Below are positions 51,878-61,249 of a stretch of DNA of 64,000 bases, one piece after another. Numbering within the stretch: position 1 is the stretch's first letter; every line of letters begins with the position of its first letter. A program made the position numbers and the translations under genes. Origin of the DNA: Methanofollis aquaemaris (lineage in GTDB: Archaea > Halobacteriota > Methanomicrobia > Methanomicrobiales > Methanofollaceae); contig NZ_CP036172.1 of the NCBI RefSeq assembly GCF_017357525.1, positions 496,001 to 560,000 of the forward strand. Direction: 5' to 3'. The notes under the pieces were generated by a model that made no database searches, was not told the origin of the DNA, and saw only the letters and a list, made by a program, of their open reading frames with translations.

Positions 51878-53116
51878 ATGCAAGCTTCCCGGGAGATAGA
51901 ACTGGAAGGGCATATCATCGATTCAGGCGTCATGACGATGGTCATGGACCGGGTCATGGATATGGGCGGGGATTTTGAGACCCTCGTCTTCGATATCGGG
52001 AAGAAAAAGACCGACACCAGTTATGCACGCCTACGGGTGAGCGCCCAGGACGAGGGCCATCTCGAGGCGATCCTCAGCGAACTCTTCAGGCTCGGGGCAC
52101 ACCTCCCGGTCTCCACCGACGCCAGGCTTGTCCCGGTGGAAGGCGACCGGATCGTTCCCAAGGGCTTCTACTCGACGACCAACCACCCGACCTGGATCAA
52201 GTTCAGGGGCGAGTGGATCCCGGTCGAAGACCTGGAGATGGACTGTCTCCTGGTCATCGACCCCGAAGAGAAGCGGGCCTTCTGCACTCCCCTCTCCAAA
52301 CTCAGGAAGGGAGACTGTGTCGTCGTCGGTGACGACGGGGTCAAGGTCGAGTTCCCCCAGCGGCCGCGCGAAGGGGGCCGGTTTGAGTTCATGCACGGGA
52401 CCGTCTCGTCCGAGCGCCCTTCAGAGACGCTCATCGAGAAGATCGCCCGCGAGATCCTGGACATCAAGCGCGAGAACGGCAAGATTGTCCTGGTCGGCGG
52501 GCCTGCAATCATCCATGCCGGCGGCGGTGCGGCACTGGCCGAGATCATCCGTGAGGGCTACATCGACACCCTCTTCGCGGGCAACGCCCTGGCCACCCAC
52601 GACATCGAGTTCAACCTCTTCGGCACCTCCCTCGGGATGAACATCAAGACGGCGAAACTCGTCACCGGCGGGCACAAACACCACATCTATGCCATCTCCG
52701 AGGTGATGCGGGCGGGCTCGATCAAGGACGCGGTAGAGCAGGGCGTCATCACCGGCGGCGTGATGTATGAGTGCGTGAAGCGTGACGTCCCCTTCGTTCT
52801 TGCAGGATCGATCCGGGACGACGGACCCCTGCCCGACGTCATCACCGACGTGATGGTGGCCCAGGACCGGATGCGCGAGCACCTCCGCGGGGCGAAGATG
52901 GTGCTGATGGTCTCGACGCTCCTCCACTCGGTGGCAGTCGGCAACTGCCTGCCCTCGCAGGTGAAGACGATCTGCGTGGACATCAACCCGGCCTCGGTGA
53001 CCAAACTGATGGACCGCGGCACCTCGCAGGCGATCGGGGTCGTTTCGGACGCAGGCACCTTCTTCCCGATGCTTGCGAGAAAACTGGAAGAACTCTCAGA
53101 AAAAGTCAGCGAGTAA
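51878..53116 (+). CDS. Archaeal ornithine cyclodeaminase-like protein (TIGR00300/LOR-SDH family)
   Basis: A 412-aa protein. The N-terminal LOR/SDH-like domain (residues 1-110) and the C-terminal nucleotide-binding part (IVLVGGPAIIHAGGGAALAE, NALATHDIEFNLFGTSLGMN, VTGGHKHHIYAISEVM) match the archaeal TIGR00300 family. Some members convert ornithine to proline plus ammonia. The reaction here is inferred from the family. It is convergent with the RaSEA gene, overlapping its end by 11 bases. Confidence 0.82.
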   Translation: MQASREIELEGHIIDSGVMTMVMDRVMDMGGDFETLVFDIGKKKTDTSYARLRVSAQDEGHLEAILSELFRLGAHLPVSTDARLVPVEGDRIVPKGFYSTTNHPTWIKFRGEWIPVEDLEMDCLLVIDPEEKRAFCTPLSKLRKGDCVVVGDDGVKVEFPQRPREGGRFEFMHGTVSSERPSETLIEKIAREILDIKRENGKIVLVGGPAIIHAGGGAALAEIIREGYIDTLFAGNALATHDIEFNLFGTSLGMNIKTAKLVTGGHKHHIYAISEVMRAGSIKDAVEQGVITGGVMYECVKRDVPFVLAGSIRDDGPLPDVITDVMVAQDRMREHLRGAKMVLMVSTLLHSVAVGNCLPSQVKTICVDINPASVTKLMDRGTSQAIGVVSDAGTFFPMLARKLEELSEKVSE

Positions 53117-54092
53117 GGGGCATGCACCATGGGCGTTCGTGCCCCATGACATACTCCCACTCTTTTTTGCATCCGCACTCCACCTCGTCGAGGAGAGCGC
53201 GGACCAGTTCCACGTCGCCGGTGAGGGCGAAGTCGTTGATCCCCTGGACAAGGTCGCGGTCGCAGGTCCCGCAGTTGTGCGGTCCCCGCGTCGCACCCCC
53301 GCCGACGGGATCGCAGAAGACCGGGACGTCGCCGGAGATGTCCGCGAGCACTTCGAGGATGGACCAGAGGTACGGCGGGCGGTAGGTGCGTTCCTTCCAG
53401 GCCTGTTCCAGTTCGGTGCCCCGCTGGACGGTGCAGGCATTCATCGAGATCATCCCGCAGTACGGGGTCACCTCCAGGATCGATTTTTTCATGTCCTCGA
53501 CCGCTTCTTTCTCGGTGAGGAACATCGGCTTGAGGAGAAGGTAAGCCTTCACCCCGGCCCCGGCCGCACCTGCCCGCTTCGAGGCGGCGATGAAGTCGTC
53601 GAAGGTGAAGCCCTTCCTGATCGATTTTTCCCTGATCGCGTCGTCGGTCGTCTCCAGTCCGACAGCGATGTGGAGAGGGGTATCGAAATCTCCGGTGTCG
53701 AGGGCGGCTACCATCGCCGCCGTGCCCTCTTCCTCGACGTACTCGGGGCGGGTCTCGACGACGACGACTTTCCCGGCAAAGGCCCGGCAGACGTCCTCCC
53801 TGAAGGCCGGGGGTACCTCGACCGGGTCGAGGAAACTCCCGGAGGTGAAGATCTTCACCATCTGCACGGCCGTGAGGTCGAAGTGCTCCTCCACCCAGGC
53901 GAGTTGCCCGCGCATCTGCGCGAGGATCTCCTCTTGAGATGCCCCAAAGTAGCCCTCAAACCGGTACCCGCACATCAGACACCGGCGGTACGAGCATCCG
54001 CCGCTCTTGAAGATGACGGTGAGCGAATCGAGAACCGAGCCCTCATATCGGTCCTTTCCCTTCCACGTCGCCAGAGGTTTGATCGACTCCAT
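53106..54092 (-). CDS. raSEA: Archaeosine biosynthesis radical SAM protein RaSEA
   Basis: A 328-aa radical SAM enzyme. The cluster motif is GGCSYRRCLMCGYRFEG (CxxxCxxC). LVIFKSGG-type context, KIFTSGSFLDP and ETRPEYV follow. C-terminal CGTCDRD and ECGCKKEW carry extra Cys. RaSEA, with ArcS, converts preQ0-lysine-tRNA to archaeosine-tRNA. ArcS is not in the window. The start at 54092 was selected; ATG at 54101 is possible. Confidence 0.84.
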   Translation of the reverse strand: MESIKPLATWKGKDRYEGSVLDSLTVIFKSGGCSYRRCLMCGYRFEGYFGASQEEILAQMRGQLAWVEEHFDLTAVQMVKIFTSGSFLDPVEVPPAFREDVCRAFAGKVVVVETRPEYVEEEGTAAMVAALDTGDFDTPLHIAVGLETTDDAIREKSIRKGFTFDDFIAASKRAGAAGAGVKAYLLLKPMFLTEKEAVEDMKKSILEVTPYCGMISMNACTVQRGTELEQAWKERTYRPPYLWSILEVLADISGDVPVFCDPVGGGATRGPHNCGTCDRDLVQGINDFALTGDVELVRALLDEVECGCKKEWEYVMGHERPWCMPLTR

Positions 54093-54129
54093 AGATACCA
54101 TTAACACTTCATTCGTTGATCTTTTACCT

Positions 54130-55236
54130 ATGAAAAGGGTTGTTCTCCCCCTGATCTGTCTGCTCTGTCTCCTCTTTCTGACCGGGCCAGCATCAGCAGC
54201 ATTTGTAAAGATTGCGACCCCTGAATCGGTCAATGCAGGTCAGACCCTCGAGGTCACCGGCACGACCACGGGCGTGAACCCTGGTTACACCTTCAATGTC
54301 GTCCTCTATAAGATCGGCGGCAGCAAGTCGGAGATCGACCGGCAACAGGTGATCGTCCAGGATGACGGGAACTTCACTGTCGACTTCAAGACCGACGGCC
54401 TGAAGAGCGGAACCTACTCGACCGAGGTTGCAACCAAGGGCGAAGATATCTTCGGCGGGAGTTCGAAGAGAGTCACCATCTTCAACGTGGTGAACCGCGC
54501 CGACGACTTCACCGTCACCTCTCCATCCACCCAGGAGTTCGACGGCACGCTCAATGTCGCCGGAAAGATCAAAGACTATGCCGACGGCGGCGTCCGCCTG
54601 ACCGTCACGGGTTCGGGCAAGAAGACAGTCTATGGCCCCACCTGGATCACCACCACGCAGGGAGTCTTCTCCGAGGAAGTACCGATCGCCTCCGGCGGCC
54701 GGTATGTGGTCGAGGTCATGGACAACTCCAGTTATCTCTGGCAGACCGACTTTATGGTGACCGGCGGGATCGTCACCGGCACCCCCACACCTGTCCCCTC
54801 GGACGGACAGCCTGCGGGCGCGGTCTACTCGGCCGCAGCCCCGGCTTCCCGCGACGCCCCGGCCTACTTTGCCGTCGAGACCAGCGGCGGTGAGATCACC
54901 ATCGCCACTTCTTCAGGTACCGACTGGGTGATGGAGTACATCGACACCGACGGCACGAAGACCGTGGTCAACGAACAGGGTGCCTCGGCCCCTGAGTCGG
55001 TCACCTTCGATGCCGACGCGGGCACCGTCTATGTGAAGGTCACCCCGCAGCTCTACACCGGCGAGGGCACCGTGACCGTCACCGCCGAGAACGTCCGCTC
55101 GGTCGCGGCCGATCTCTCGGTCGCCGAGAAGTTCGGCGACGCCGTCCCCGAACCGACGACCCAGAGCCCCCTCCCGCTCTGGCCAGTCTGTGCAGCACTG
55201 GTGCTGGGTGCCGTCCTCTTCACCAGGCGGGCGTGA
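54130..55236 (+). CDS. Secreted surface protein with C-terminal membrane anchor (368 aa)
   Basis: Signal peptide (residues 3-23, ending PASA), then three beta-sandwich repeats (NAGQTLEVTGTTTGVNPGYT; EFDGTLNVAGKIKDYADGGV; GEITIATSSGTDWVMEYI) resembling S-layer-associated DUF3821-type domains. A Pro/Thr linker and a C-terminal hydrophobic segment with an RR tail (LPLWPVCAALVLGAVLFTRR) follow, like an archaeosortase-type sorting signal, though I cannot assign the exact type. Presumed cell-envelope protein; divergent from RaSEA. Confidence 0.72.
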   Translation: MKRVVLPLICLLCLLFLTGPASAAFVKIATPESVNAGQTLEVTGTTTGVNPGYTFNVVLYKIGGSKSEIDRQQVIVQDDGNFTVDFKTDGLKSGTYSTEVATKGEDIFGGSSKRVTIFNVVNRADDFTVTSPSTQEFDGTLNVAGKIKDYADGGVRLTVTGSGKKTVYGPTWITTTQGVFSEEVPIASGGRYVVEVMDNSSYLWQTDFMVTGGIVTGTPTPVPSDGQPAGAVYSAAAPASRDAPAYFAVETSGGEITIATSSGTDWVMEYIDTDGTKTVVNEQGASAPESVTFDADAGTVYVKVTPQLYTGEGTVTVTAENVRSVAADLSVAEKFGDAVPEPTTQSPLPLWPVCAALVLGAVLFTRRA

Positions 55237-55290
55237 GCGCCTTTCGGCGCATATCTTTTTTATGCGCAGCCTGCCAATAGGGTATGGCAA

Positions 55291-55374
55291 GCCGGGATAG
55301 TCTAGTCCGGTAAGGCGACGGCCTTGAAAGCCGTTGGTGTCCGCACCTCGGGAGTTCAAATCTCCCTCCCGGCG
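55291..55374 (+). tRNA. tRNA-Ser (anticodon TGA)
   Basis: An 84-base class II tRNA. Acceptor stem GCCGGGA pairs with TCCCGGC; the anticodon loop is CTTGAAA with anticodon TGA, reading UCA (and UCN). A long variable arm precedes the T arm GGGAGTTCAAATCTCCC. No encoded CCA. A T-run follows. TATA-like TTTTTTATGCGC lies just upstream (55256-55267). Confidence 0.92.
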
Positions 55375-55482
55375 TTTTTGAAACAGGTTCCAGATCTCTT
55401 CTCGTGGCGAGTCAAGAACAAAAGGTTGCCAGGAGAATGCGATTGAACGACAGAAATTTTCTGTACTGATTTTTATGTGTGG

Positions 55483-55884
55483 GGCACTCGCCCCCCCGCC
55501 CCTGCGTGAAGAGAGCGCCGGGGTGAGACCACTCTCTTCATGATCTCCCTGCTGCCTTCCTGTCCCTATCGCAATTCCGGGGGTTCCGGGGGCAGCGCCC
55601 CCGGCGCGATTCATGGAGGAAGGCACGTCGATCAGACGGGCCGCCCCCACAGAAGAACAAGAAAACTCACCCTGCTCTCTCGCGCCTGGGGGAGACCCCC
55701 CGGACCCCCCACGGCGAAGATAGGGGCGGGGCGGCAACGAAGCGGCGGTCTTGCCCGTTGCCCCCCGCCGTGAAGAGCGTTATCAGGAAAACCCGGCCAG
55801 AGATTTTGGGTTTGACATGACACGAGAAATCATTCTACCAACTCTGTTGAATCAGGCACGAGCCGGAAGCATGCCTCAGATGTT
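55483..55884. repeat. Dispersed intergenic repeat, copy 6
   Basis: Contains GGCACGTCGATCAGACGGGC (55622-55641) and a GGGGGTTCCGGGGGCAGCGC block shared with copies 7 and 9. At 55843-55855 it has ACTCTGTTGAATC, an end sequence that runs into the 3' end of the EVE gene. No gene is supported in 55375-55875. Confidence 0.65.
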
Positions 55885-56382
55885 GGGGGCTCTTTGATCC
55901 ATCCCCTCACCGTCGGGGGGGAATCGACCCCCCGGTTTCTTTGCCATCTTCATGATGAGTGCATGGTCCTCTTCCGTGATCGCTCGCATCGCCTGCCCCT
56001 TGATCCGGTCTGACCACTGCTTTTTGTCGGTGATGAATTTCAGGCGAGGGATGAGGGGCGTGAACTCCACGGGCGGGTCGAAGATTGTGATCGTCTTCAG
56101 TCTGACCCGCAGTGGAAAAACCTCGTCCCCGAGTTTTCTTGGGGCGGTGAAGATCGGATCGGTGTCCTCATAGACAACGGAGACGATCTCGAAGCACCCG
56201 ATGATCGCAGGCGGCAGGGTAACGTCTTTATCGACCGCCTCGTGCCCGACATGGAGGAGCAGGGTGTCGCCAGGTCTAATCCTGTTGATCTGGCTGACGT
56301 CCCTCTTCGGGACGCCCCAGATCTCCTTTTTTATCACGACGTCTGCATTCTCACGGGTGGAGGTGGCGAGCCAGCGGATCAT
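55876..56382 (-). CDS. EVE-domain (UPF0310) protein
   Basis: A 168-aa protein with the PUA-like EVE fold: MIRWLATSTRENADVVIKKE, VPKRDVSQINRIRPGDTLLL and FTAPRKLGDEVFPLRVRLKT. EVE domains bind modified cytosine or RNA bases and occur both as housekeeping proteins and in anti-phage systems. The last residues and the stop codon lie in repeat copy 6, so the C-terminus has been altered by the insertion. ATG at 56382 is preceded by a TATA-like ACTATACTGC. Copy 7 lies 146 bases upstream. Confidence 0.82.
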   Translation of the reverse strand: MIRWLATSTRENADVVIKKEIWGVPKRDVSQINRIRPGDTLLLHVGHEAVDKDVTLPPAIIGCFEIVSVVYEDTDPIFTAPRKLGDEVFPLRVRLKTITIFDPPVEFTPLIPRLKFITDKKQWSDRIKGQAMRAITEEDHALIMKMAKKPGGRFPPDGEGMDQRAPNI

Positions 56383-56528
56383 GAAGTGCAGTATAGTTCG
56401 TGTTTGGAAAAAGGTATCGAAGGGTCTCCCTGACCAGGGATGCGATGCCTTCATCACCAGATCCATCACGTCCACACAGGCGAAAAGATCTCTGACCAGG
56501 TATTTTCGCTGGCATAAGAAGAAAAATG

Positions 56529-56853
56529 GGGCTCTGTTGAATTCCTCTTCTGGAGTGACCATGAGGGGTTGCTCACACCCTTGCCCCCATGTGATGGATG
56601 GATCGGCAGAGGACGGGTTCACTCTCAGAACGATCACACTCCGCCTTCCCGGCCCAATCGCAATTCCGGGGGTTCCGGGGGGCAGCGCCCCCGGCGCGAT
56701 TCATGGGGGAAGGCACGTCGATCAGAATATCTCTTGAACAATATTCAATCGCGTATGCTTGAGCCCGGGGTTCATGCCTGGATTACCATGAAAAACTTTT
56801 CATGAGGTATGCCTGAGGCGTGCTCTTGCCTCATGCTCGATTCAACAGAGCCC
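56529..56853. repeat. Dispersed intergenic repeat, copy 7: MITE with 14-bp terminal inverted repeats
   Basis: Left end GGGCTCTGTTGAAT (56529-56542) is perfectly complemented by the right end ATTCAACAGAGCCC (56840-56853). Length 325 bp, no coding capacity. The ends resemble those of IS6-family elements. No clear target duplication was seen. The right end lies directly before the region used by recQ. Confidence 0.82.
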
Positions 56854-56941
56854 ATAAATGGACAAACCGAGAGGACAGCACACATTCACCACCCGGACCC
56901 AACCTTCAACACCCCCCTCCCCCCACTATGAAGAAGAACTC

Positions 56942-58750
56942 ATGCACACCGTCGACGCACTCCTGAAAAAATACTGGGGCTACACCGCTTTTCTCCCCCA
57001 CCAGAAAGAGATCATAACATCGGTCCTGGAGGGACGGGACACGGTGGCGATCATGGCGACGGGAGGCGGGAAGTCGCTCTGCTACCAGTTGCCCGCCCTG
57101 TACCTCGGCGGCCTGACCGTCGTCATCTCTCCCCTTATCTCGCTCATGAAGGACCAGGTCGACGACCTGAACCTGAGGGGGATCCCTGCGGCCGCCTACA
57201 ACAGTTCGCTGGAATATTGCGAGCGCAAAGAGATCGAGGCACAGTTGAGAGACAACACCCTCAGGTTGCTCTTCATCTCCCCGGAAAAATGTATGCAGCC
57301 CAACTTCCTCAAATTCCTCGGCAGGTTCCAGGTCCACCTCATCGCCGTCGACGAGGCGCATTGCATCTCAGAATGGGGGCACAACTTCAGGCCTGAATAC
57401 CGGCAATTGTCCAGGCTGAAAAAACACTTTCCAAACGTCCCGGTCGTCGCACTGACGGCCACCGCCGTCCCAGAAGTCAGGAAAGATATCCATCGACAAC
57501 TCGGGTTATCGGATGCCCGCGAGTTCGTCGGCAGTTTCAACCGCACCAATCTCCGGTATAGCGTGGTCCAAAAGACGAACCCGATGGCCCTGCTTCTCAC
57601 CTACATCGGGAGGCACAGTAACGAGTCAGGGATCGTCTACTGTTTCAGCAAGAAAGAGACCGAAGATCTTTCACGGGAACTCCAGAAGTACGGGTACAAA
57701 GCGCTCGCCTATCACGCGGGCCTCGCAAAGACCATCCGAGAAAAGGTCCAGGACGATTTCATCCACGACAATGTGCAGATCGTCTGTGCCACCGTCGCCT
57801 TCGGCATGGGCATAGACAAACCTGACGTCCGCTATGTCATCCACTACGACCTGCCCAAGACCATCGAGTCGTATTACCAGGAAACCGGGCGTGCGGGGCG
57901 GGACGGCCAGTCCAGCGAGTGCGTTCTCTTCTACAGCCGCGGCGAGTACGGCAAAGTCCGCTCCATGCTCGAACACGACCGATCGAACGAAGGTCATATA
58001 CGAATCGCCGTCCGCAAACTGCAGGAGATGCTTGATTATTGCGAGACAACCGGCTGCAGGCGGAAATATCTTCTCAATTATTTTGGAGAGGAATATGGCG
58101 GGGAAAATTGCGGTCTGTGCGATAACTGCGACCATCCCGGGGAGACGGTCGACGGCACGGAATGCGCACGAACGATCATCGCGTGCGTGGAACAGTTGCC
58201 GACGAATTTCGGGATCGAACTCATTGCAGATGTCCTGAGGGGCTCGAAGAACGAAAAAATCCGGGACAACCGTTTCGACCTCCTCCCGGCCTATAATACC
58301 GGCGCTGAGCAGAGCAAAAAGCAGTACAGAACGTGGATCAACGACCTGGTCAGGCAGGGATATCTGGCACGGACCGGGGAGAGATATCCGGTCATCGCCC
58401 TGACAGAGAAGAGTGCGGAGGTCATGAGGGGAGAGGTGCGGGTGATGCTTCCGGCGCCTGAAGCTGGCGCAAAGAAGCGTGCCAGGCCCCAGAGCAATGA
58501 ACCCACGGATCCGGAAGACAGGGAGTTGTTCCTCCGACTAAAAACGCTGCGCAAGTCGATTGCAGACCGTGACAGCGTACCCCCCTACATCATATTCCCT
58601 GACCGAAGCCTGAGAGAGATGGCCGGCGCCCGTCCCTGCGACAGGGAGAGTTTTGGGAATATCACTGGCGTCGGAGAGTTCAAACTGAAAAAATACGGTC
58701 CAGAATTTATCTCAGCCATCGAGCAGTATGTGCGGGATAAAGGGGCCTGA
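56942..58750 (+). CDS. recQ: RecQ-family ATP-dependent DNA helicase
   Basis: A 602-aa helicase. PHQKEIITSVLEGRD, Walker A ATGGGKSLCYQLP, DEAH in VDEAHCISEWGHNF, motif III LTATAVPEV and motif VI QETGRAGRDGQ are all present. The zinc-binding RQC region has CETTGCRRKYLLNYFGEE and CGLCDNC. A winged-helix and a C-terminal HRDC-like domain (ELFLRLKTLRKSIADRD) complete it. It unwinds DNA in recombination repair. An in-frame ATG at 56858 lies only four bases from repeat copy 7, so the shorter start is preferred. Confidence 0.93.
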   Translation: MHTVDALLKKYWGYTAFLPHQKEIITSVLEGRDTVAIMATGGGKSLCYQLPALYLGGLTVVISPLISLMKDQVDDLNLRGIPAAAYNSSLEYCERKEIEAQLRDNTLRLLFISPEKCMQPNFLKFLGRFQVHLIAVDEAHCISEWGHNFRPEYRQLSRLKKHFPNVPVVALTATAVPEVRKDIHRQLGLSDAREFVGSFNRTNLRYSVVQKTNPMALLLTYIGRHSNESGIVYCFSKKETEDLSRELQKYGYKALAYHAGLAKTIREKVQDDFIHDNVQIVCATVAFGMGIDKPDVRYVIHYDLPKTIESYYQETGRAGRDGQSSECVLFYSRGEYGKVRSMLEHDRSNEGHIRIAVRKLQEMLDYCETTGCRRKYLLNYFGEEYGGENCGLCDNCDHPGETVDGTECARTIIACVEQLPTNFGIELIADVLRGSKNEKIRDNRFDLLPAYNTGAEQSKKQYRTWINDLVRQGYLARTGERYPVIALTEKSAEVMRGEVRVMLPAPEAGAKKRARPQSNEPTDPEDRELFLRLKTLRKSIADRDSVPPYIIFPDRSLREMAGARPCDRESFGNITGVGEFKLKKYGPEFISAIEQYVRDKGA

Positions 58751-58811
58751 CCATACCCTCCGGCCGGTTCTGCCATCAACACTTATACCCCTTGCGGTCT
58801 ATTTTTCACCC

Positions 58812-59324
58812 ATGTCGCCGCGTATCCTCATCGCCTATGCGACCAAACACGAGACCACGCGGGAGATCGCCGACGCCATCGCCGAAACGCTGAAGGAGCA
58901 AGGCATCGACGCCGAGGCCAGATCAGTCGGTACGGTGGACTCCGTCTTCGGATATGACGGAGTCGTCATCGGTTCTCCCATCTACATGGGAAAGATCCTC
59001 AAAGAGGCAAAGCAATTTGTGGCCCGCTTCGCCGGCGCCCTGCAGGAGAGACCGACCGCGGCCTTTGCCGTCGGGATGAGTTGCAAGGACCTGACCGACG
59101 AGAACTGCCGGAAGGTGGAGAAGGCAATGGAACCGGTCACCGGCCCTCTTCAGATCAGAGGAGAGATGGGAATGTTTGCCGGGAGGATGAACCCTTCCTT
59201 CGCTCCGGTCATCGGCCTTTTCATGAGATATGACGAGGCAAAGACCGAAGACGCCCGCGACTGGGATGCGATCAGGACGTGGGCCCGTGAGTTGCCGGGG
59301 CGGCTCGGGATTGCCGCTGTCTGA
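58812..59324 (+). CDS. Flavodoxin-domain protein (HemG-like)
   Basis: A 170-aa flavodoxin fold with FMN loop ILIAYATKHETTREIADAIA, GVVIGSPIYMGKILKEAKQF and VGMSCKDLTDENCRKVEKAM. It resembles protoporphyrinogen IX oxidase HemG and other FMN-dependent oxidoreductases. The redox partner is unknown. Start at 58812 fits the flavodoxin N-terminus. Confidence 0.82.
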   Translation: MSPRILIAYATKHETTREIADAIAETLKEQGIDAEARSVGTVDSVFGYDGVVIGSPIYMGKILKEAKQFVARFAGALQERPTAAFAVGMSCKDLTDENCRKVEKAMEPVTGPLQIRGEMGMFAGRMNPSFAPVIGLFMRYDEAKTEDARDWDAIRTWARELPGRLGIAAV

Positions 59325-59339
59325 TCAGGAAGGGCATCT

Positions 59340-59659
59340 GAAAATTCGGCCCTGTAGAAAATCTCACTTCTTCTAGGTTTGAGTATGATTCAACCGCTTT
59401 CCCCCATGCTCACGCCGGGGGCTCTGCGCCCGGTGAGAGCGTAAGGGGAAGGCACGTCGATCAGACGTGCCGCCCCGACCGCCGTATCTTCACCGCCGTC
59501 TCGCACCGAGGGGCGGCAGTTGAACAGTATCCTTCTGGTGCCCTGTTGCGAGGAGAGGAATCAAGTATCCCTTCGCACTCAGGAGAACTGCAACGAGAAA
59601 TTTTCATCCCGTATGCTTGAGCCAGGGGTTCATGCCTGATTCTACAGAGTCGAAAATTC
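59340..59659. repeat. Dispersed intergenic repeat, copy 8: MITE with 8-bp target duplication
   Basis: Element 59348-59651 with ends GGCCCTGTAGAAAATC and GATTCTACAGAGTC (inverted repeats, imperfect). It is flanked by GAAAATTC at 59340-59347 and 59652-59659, a perfect 8-bp direct duplication typical of IS6-family transposition. Internal sequence is nearly identical to copy 3, less about 45 bases. Confidence 0.85.
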
Positions 59660-59686
59660 AAAAAAATAGGTTCGGAGAGGAATCTC

Positions 59687-61249
59687 TCAGATTGTATTCT
59701 TCTGAGTCGCCTCTGCCTTCAACTTTGCCTCAAGTTGGTCGAGGAGTTTTCTGATCTCCTCGATCTCCTGGAGGGTAGTTACATTGTCTGAGGTGCCGTC
59801 GTCGCCCCCGGTGATCCCGGTGCCCCGCCACTGCGTGAGGACATCGTCGAGGCTGGTCCCGATATAGGTCTCGCCGCCGTGCGCCACGACCAGCCCGATC
59901 TCCATCACCTCGCCGGTCTGGGAGACGACCGGGATGATCCATACTTCCTGATCGTCGATGACGTACATGATCGGTTGCACGACCTCAAGCCCGCTGGCCA
60001 TCGCAACCTTCTGGTGCTGCTGGACATTGGCCGCGGCCCCGAAGTCGTTGTAGTAGCCGGGCGCGTTGTAGAAGGTGAAGGTGCCGTTCTGGACGTCGCC
60101 GAGGACATACCCGACCATCGAGGAGTCCTTGCCCGGCGTGGTGATCGCGCTGAACCAGTACTGGTTCCCGTCGGTGCCCTGCACGAGATAGACGTCGGGA
60201 TCGCCGGCAGAGAGGCTGGCCCCGGCTTCGCCGTGCGCGATGTACACGCTGCCGGTCGGGTACTTCAGGTTGCGCTGTCCCCACCAGGAATTGATCCAGC
60301 CGTCCGAATAGGTGCCCCACCAGCCCAGGTACGTCTCGGTGAGATCCTCGTCATAGACCCGCTGGACCCATGCGGGTTGTTTCCCGATCTCGTAGAACTC
60401 GTTGGTACCGGTGACCGGGTCGGTGATGACCAGGCCCTGCGGGGTCTCGCCGATGATGCCATACAGCCCTGGCTGCGAGAGGAGGGCGACCCACTTCGGC
60501 GTGCCCCGCTCATCGATCTGGAAGACCGGGTCGTGGATGATATAGGTGGGATAATCCTCCCAGATATGCCTGGTCAGATCGTTTTCGAGGATGGCATTCG
60601 GGGTGTAGTGCATCGGGATCCCGGTGACCAGTCGGGGTTCTGCCTTTGGCTCCTCGGCGGAGACGAGGATGTATCCGTCGGTGCCCTCGCCGGAATAGAT
60701 GAGGGCCTTGTCGACTGAGTTGTAATCCAGGGGGACCAGCCAGGTCAGTTCTCCATCGAGGAACTGAACGTCGGGCTCGAAGACGCCCACTTTATACCCG
60801 AGGTTTCCGATGACCTTGTCGGCCCGCCAGAGTGCGGTTTTGGCCGAGGTCAGTCTGATGTGGTCGGTGTCGATGAGGTCGACGGTGGTGTCGGTCGTCT
60901 CGACCTGCGGGATCTCGGCGAGGCTCTGGGCTCCGATGATGTATGCCCCCGAGGTGATGAACGGGACCGCGACGAGGGCCACGGTCAGGGCGACACCGCC
61001 GATGACTCCCATCCTCTCGTTGTGATGGAGATATGAGGAGGCGAAGGCGCTCATCGCCAGAGAAATGCCGAGGTAGGCCACGATTTCAAGCGGGATCAGC
61101 GCCGGCGTCGTGATATACAGGACGGCCGCTGAAGCAACGGCACCGATGCCGATGAACCAGGGTTGGTTAAGTTTGAGTGTCTTGTCTTCTATGCGGACTG
61201 CCCAGAAAGCCGTCATGATGAGCCAGAAGAGTACGAGTAGTATGCTCAT
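59687..61249 (-). CDS. Multi-pass membrane protein with large extracellular domain (520 aa)
   Basis: The first 135 residues hold four or five transmembrane helices (MSILLVLFWLIMTAFWAVRI; IGIGAVASAAVLYITTPALI; MGVIGGVALTVALVAVPFIT). Residues of about 145-480 are soluble with many aromatic and Gly residues (LSQPGLYGIIGETPQGLVIT; YLGWWGTYSDGWINSWWGQR). The end is a charged helix (IEEIRKLLDQLEAKLKAEAT). The start at 61249 sits at the first helix. No known family recognised. Confidence 0.65.
   Translation of the reverse strand: MSILLVLFWLIMTAFWAVRIEDKTLKLNQPWFIGIGAVASAAVLYITTPALIPLEIVAYLGISLAMSAFASSYLHHNERMGVIGGVALTVALVAVPFITSGAYIIGAQSLAEIPQVETTDTTVDLIDTDHIRLTSAKTALWRADKVIGNLGYKVGVFEPDVQFLDGELTWLVPLDYNSVDKALIYSGEGTDGYILVSAEEPKAEPRLVTGIPMHYTPNAILENDLTRHIWEDYPTYIIHDPVFQIDERGTPKWVALLSQPGLYGIIGETPQGLVITDPVTGTNEFYEIGKQPAWVQRVYDEDLTETYLGWWGTYSDGWINSWWGQRNLKYPTGSVYIAHGEAGASLSAGDPDVYLVQGTDGNQYWFSAITTPGKDSSMVGYVLGDVQNGTFTFYNAPGYYNDFGAAANVQQHQKVAMASGLEVVQPIMYVIDDQEVWIIPVVSQTGEVMEIGLVVAHGGETYIGTSLDDVLTQWRGTGITGGDDGTSDNVTTLQEIEEIRKLLDQLEAKLKAEATQKNTI

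Noticed and set aside
56383-56637. N-terminal extension of the EVE protein
   Set aside because: The extra 85 codons run into repeat copy 7 and show repeat-derived composition; a TATA-like element supports the start at 56382.
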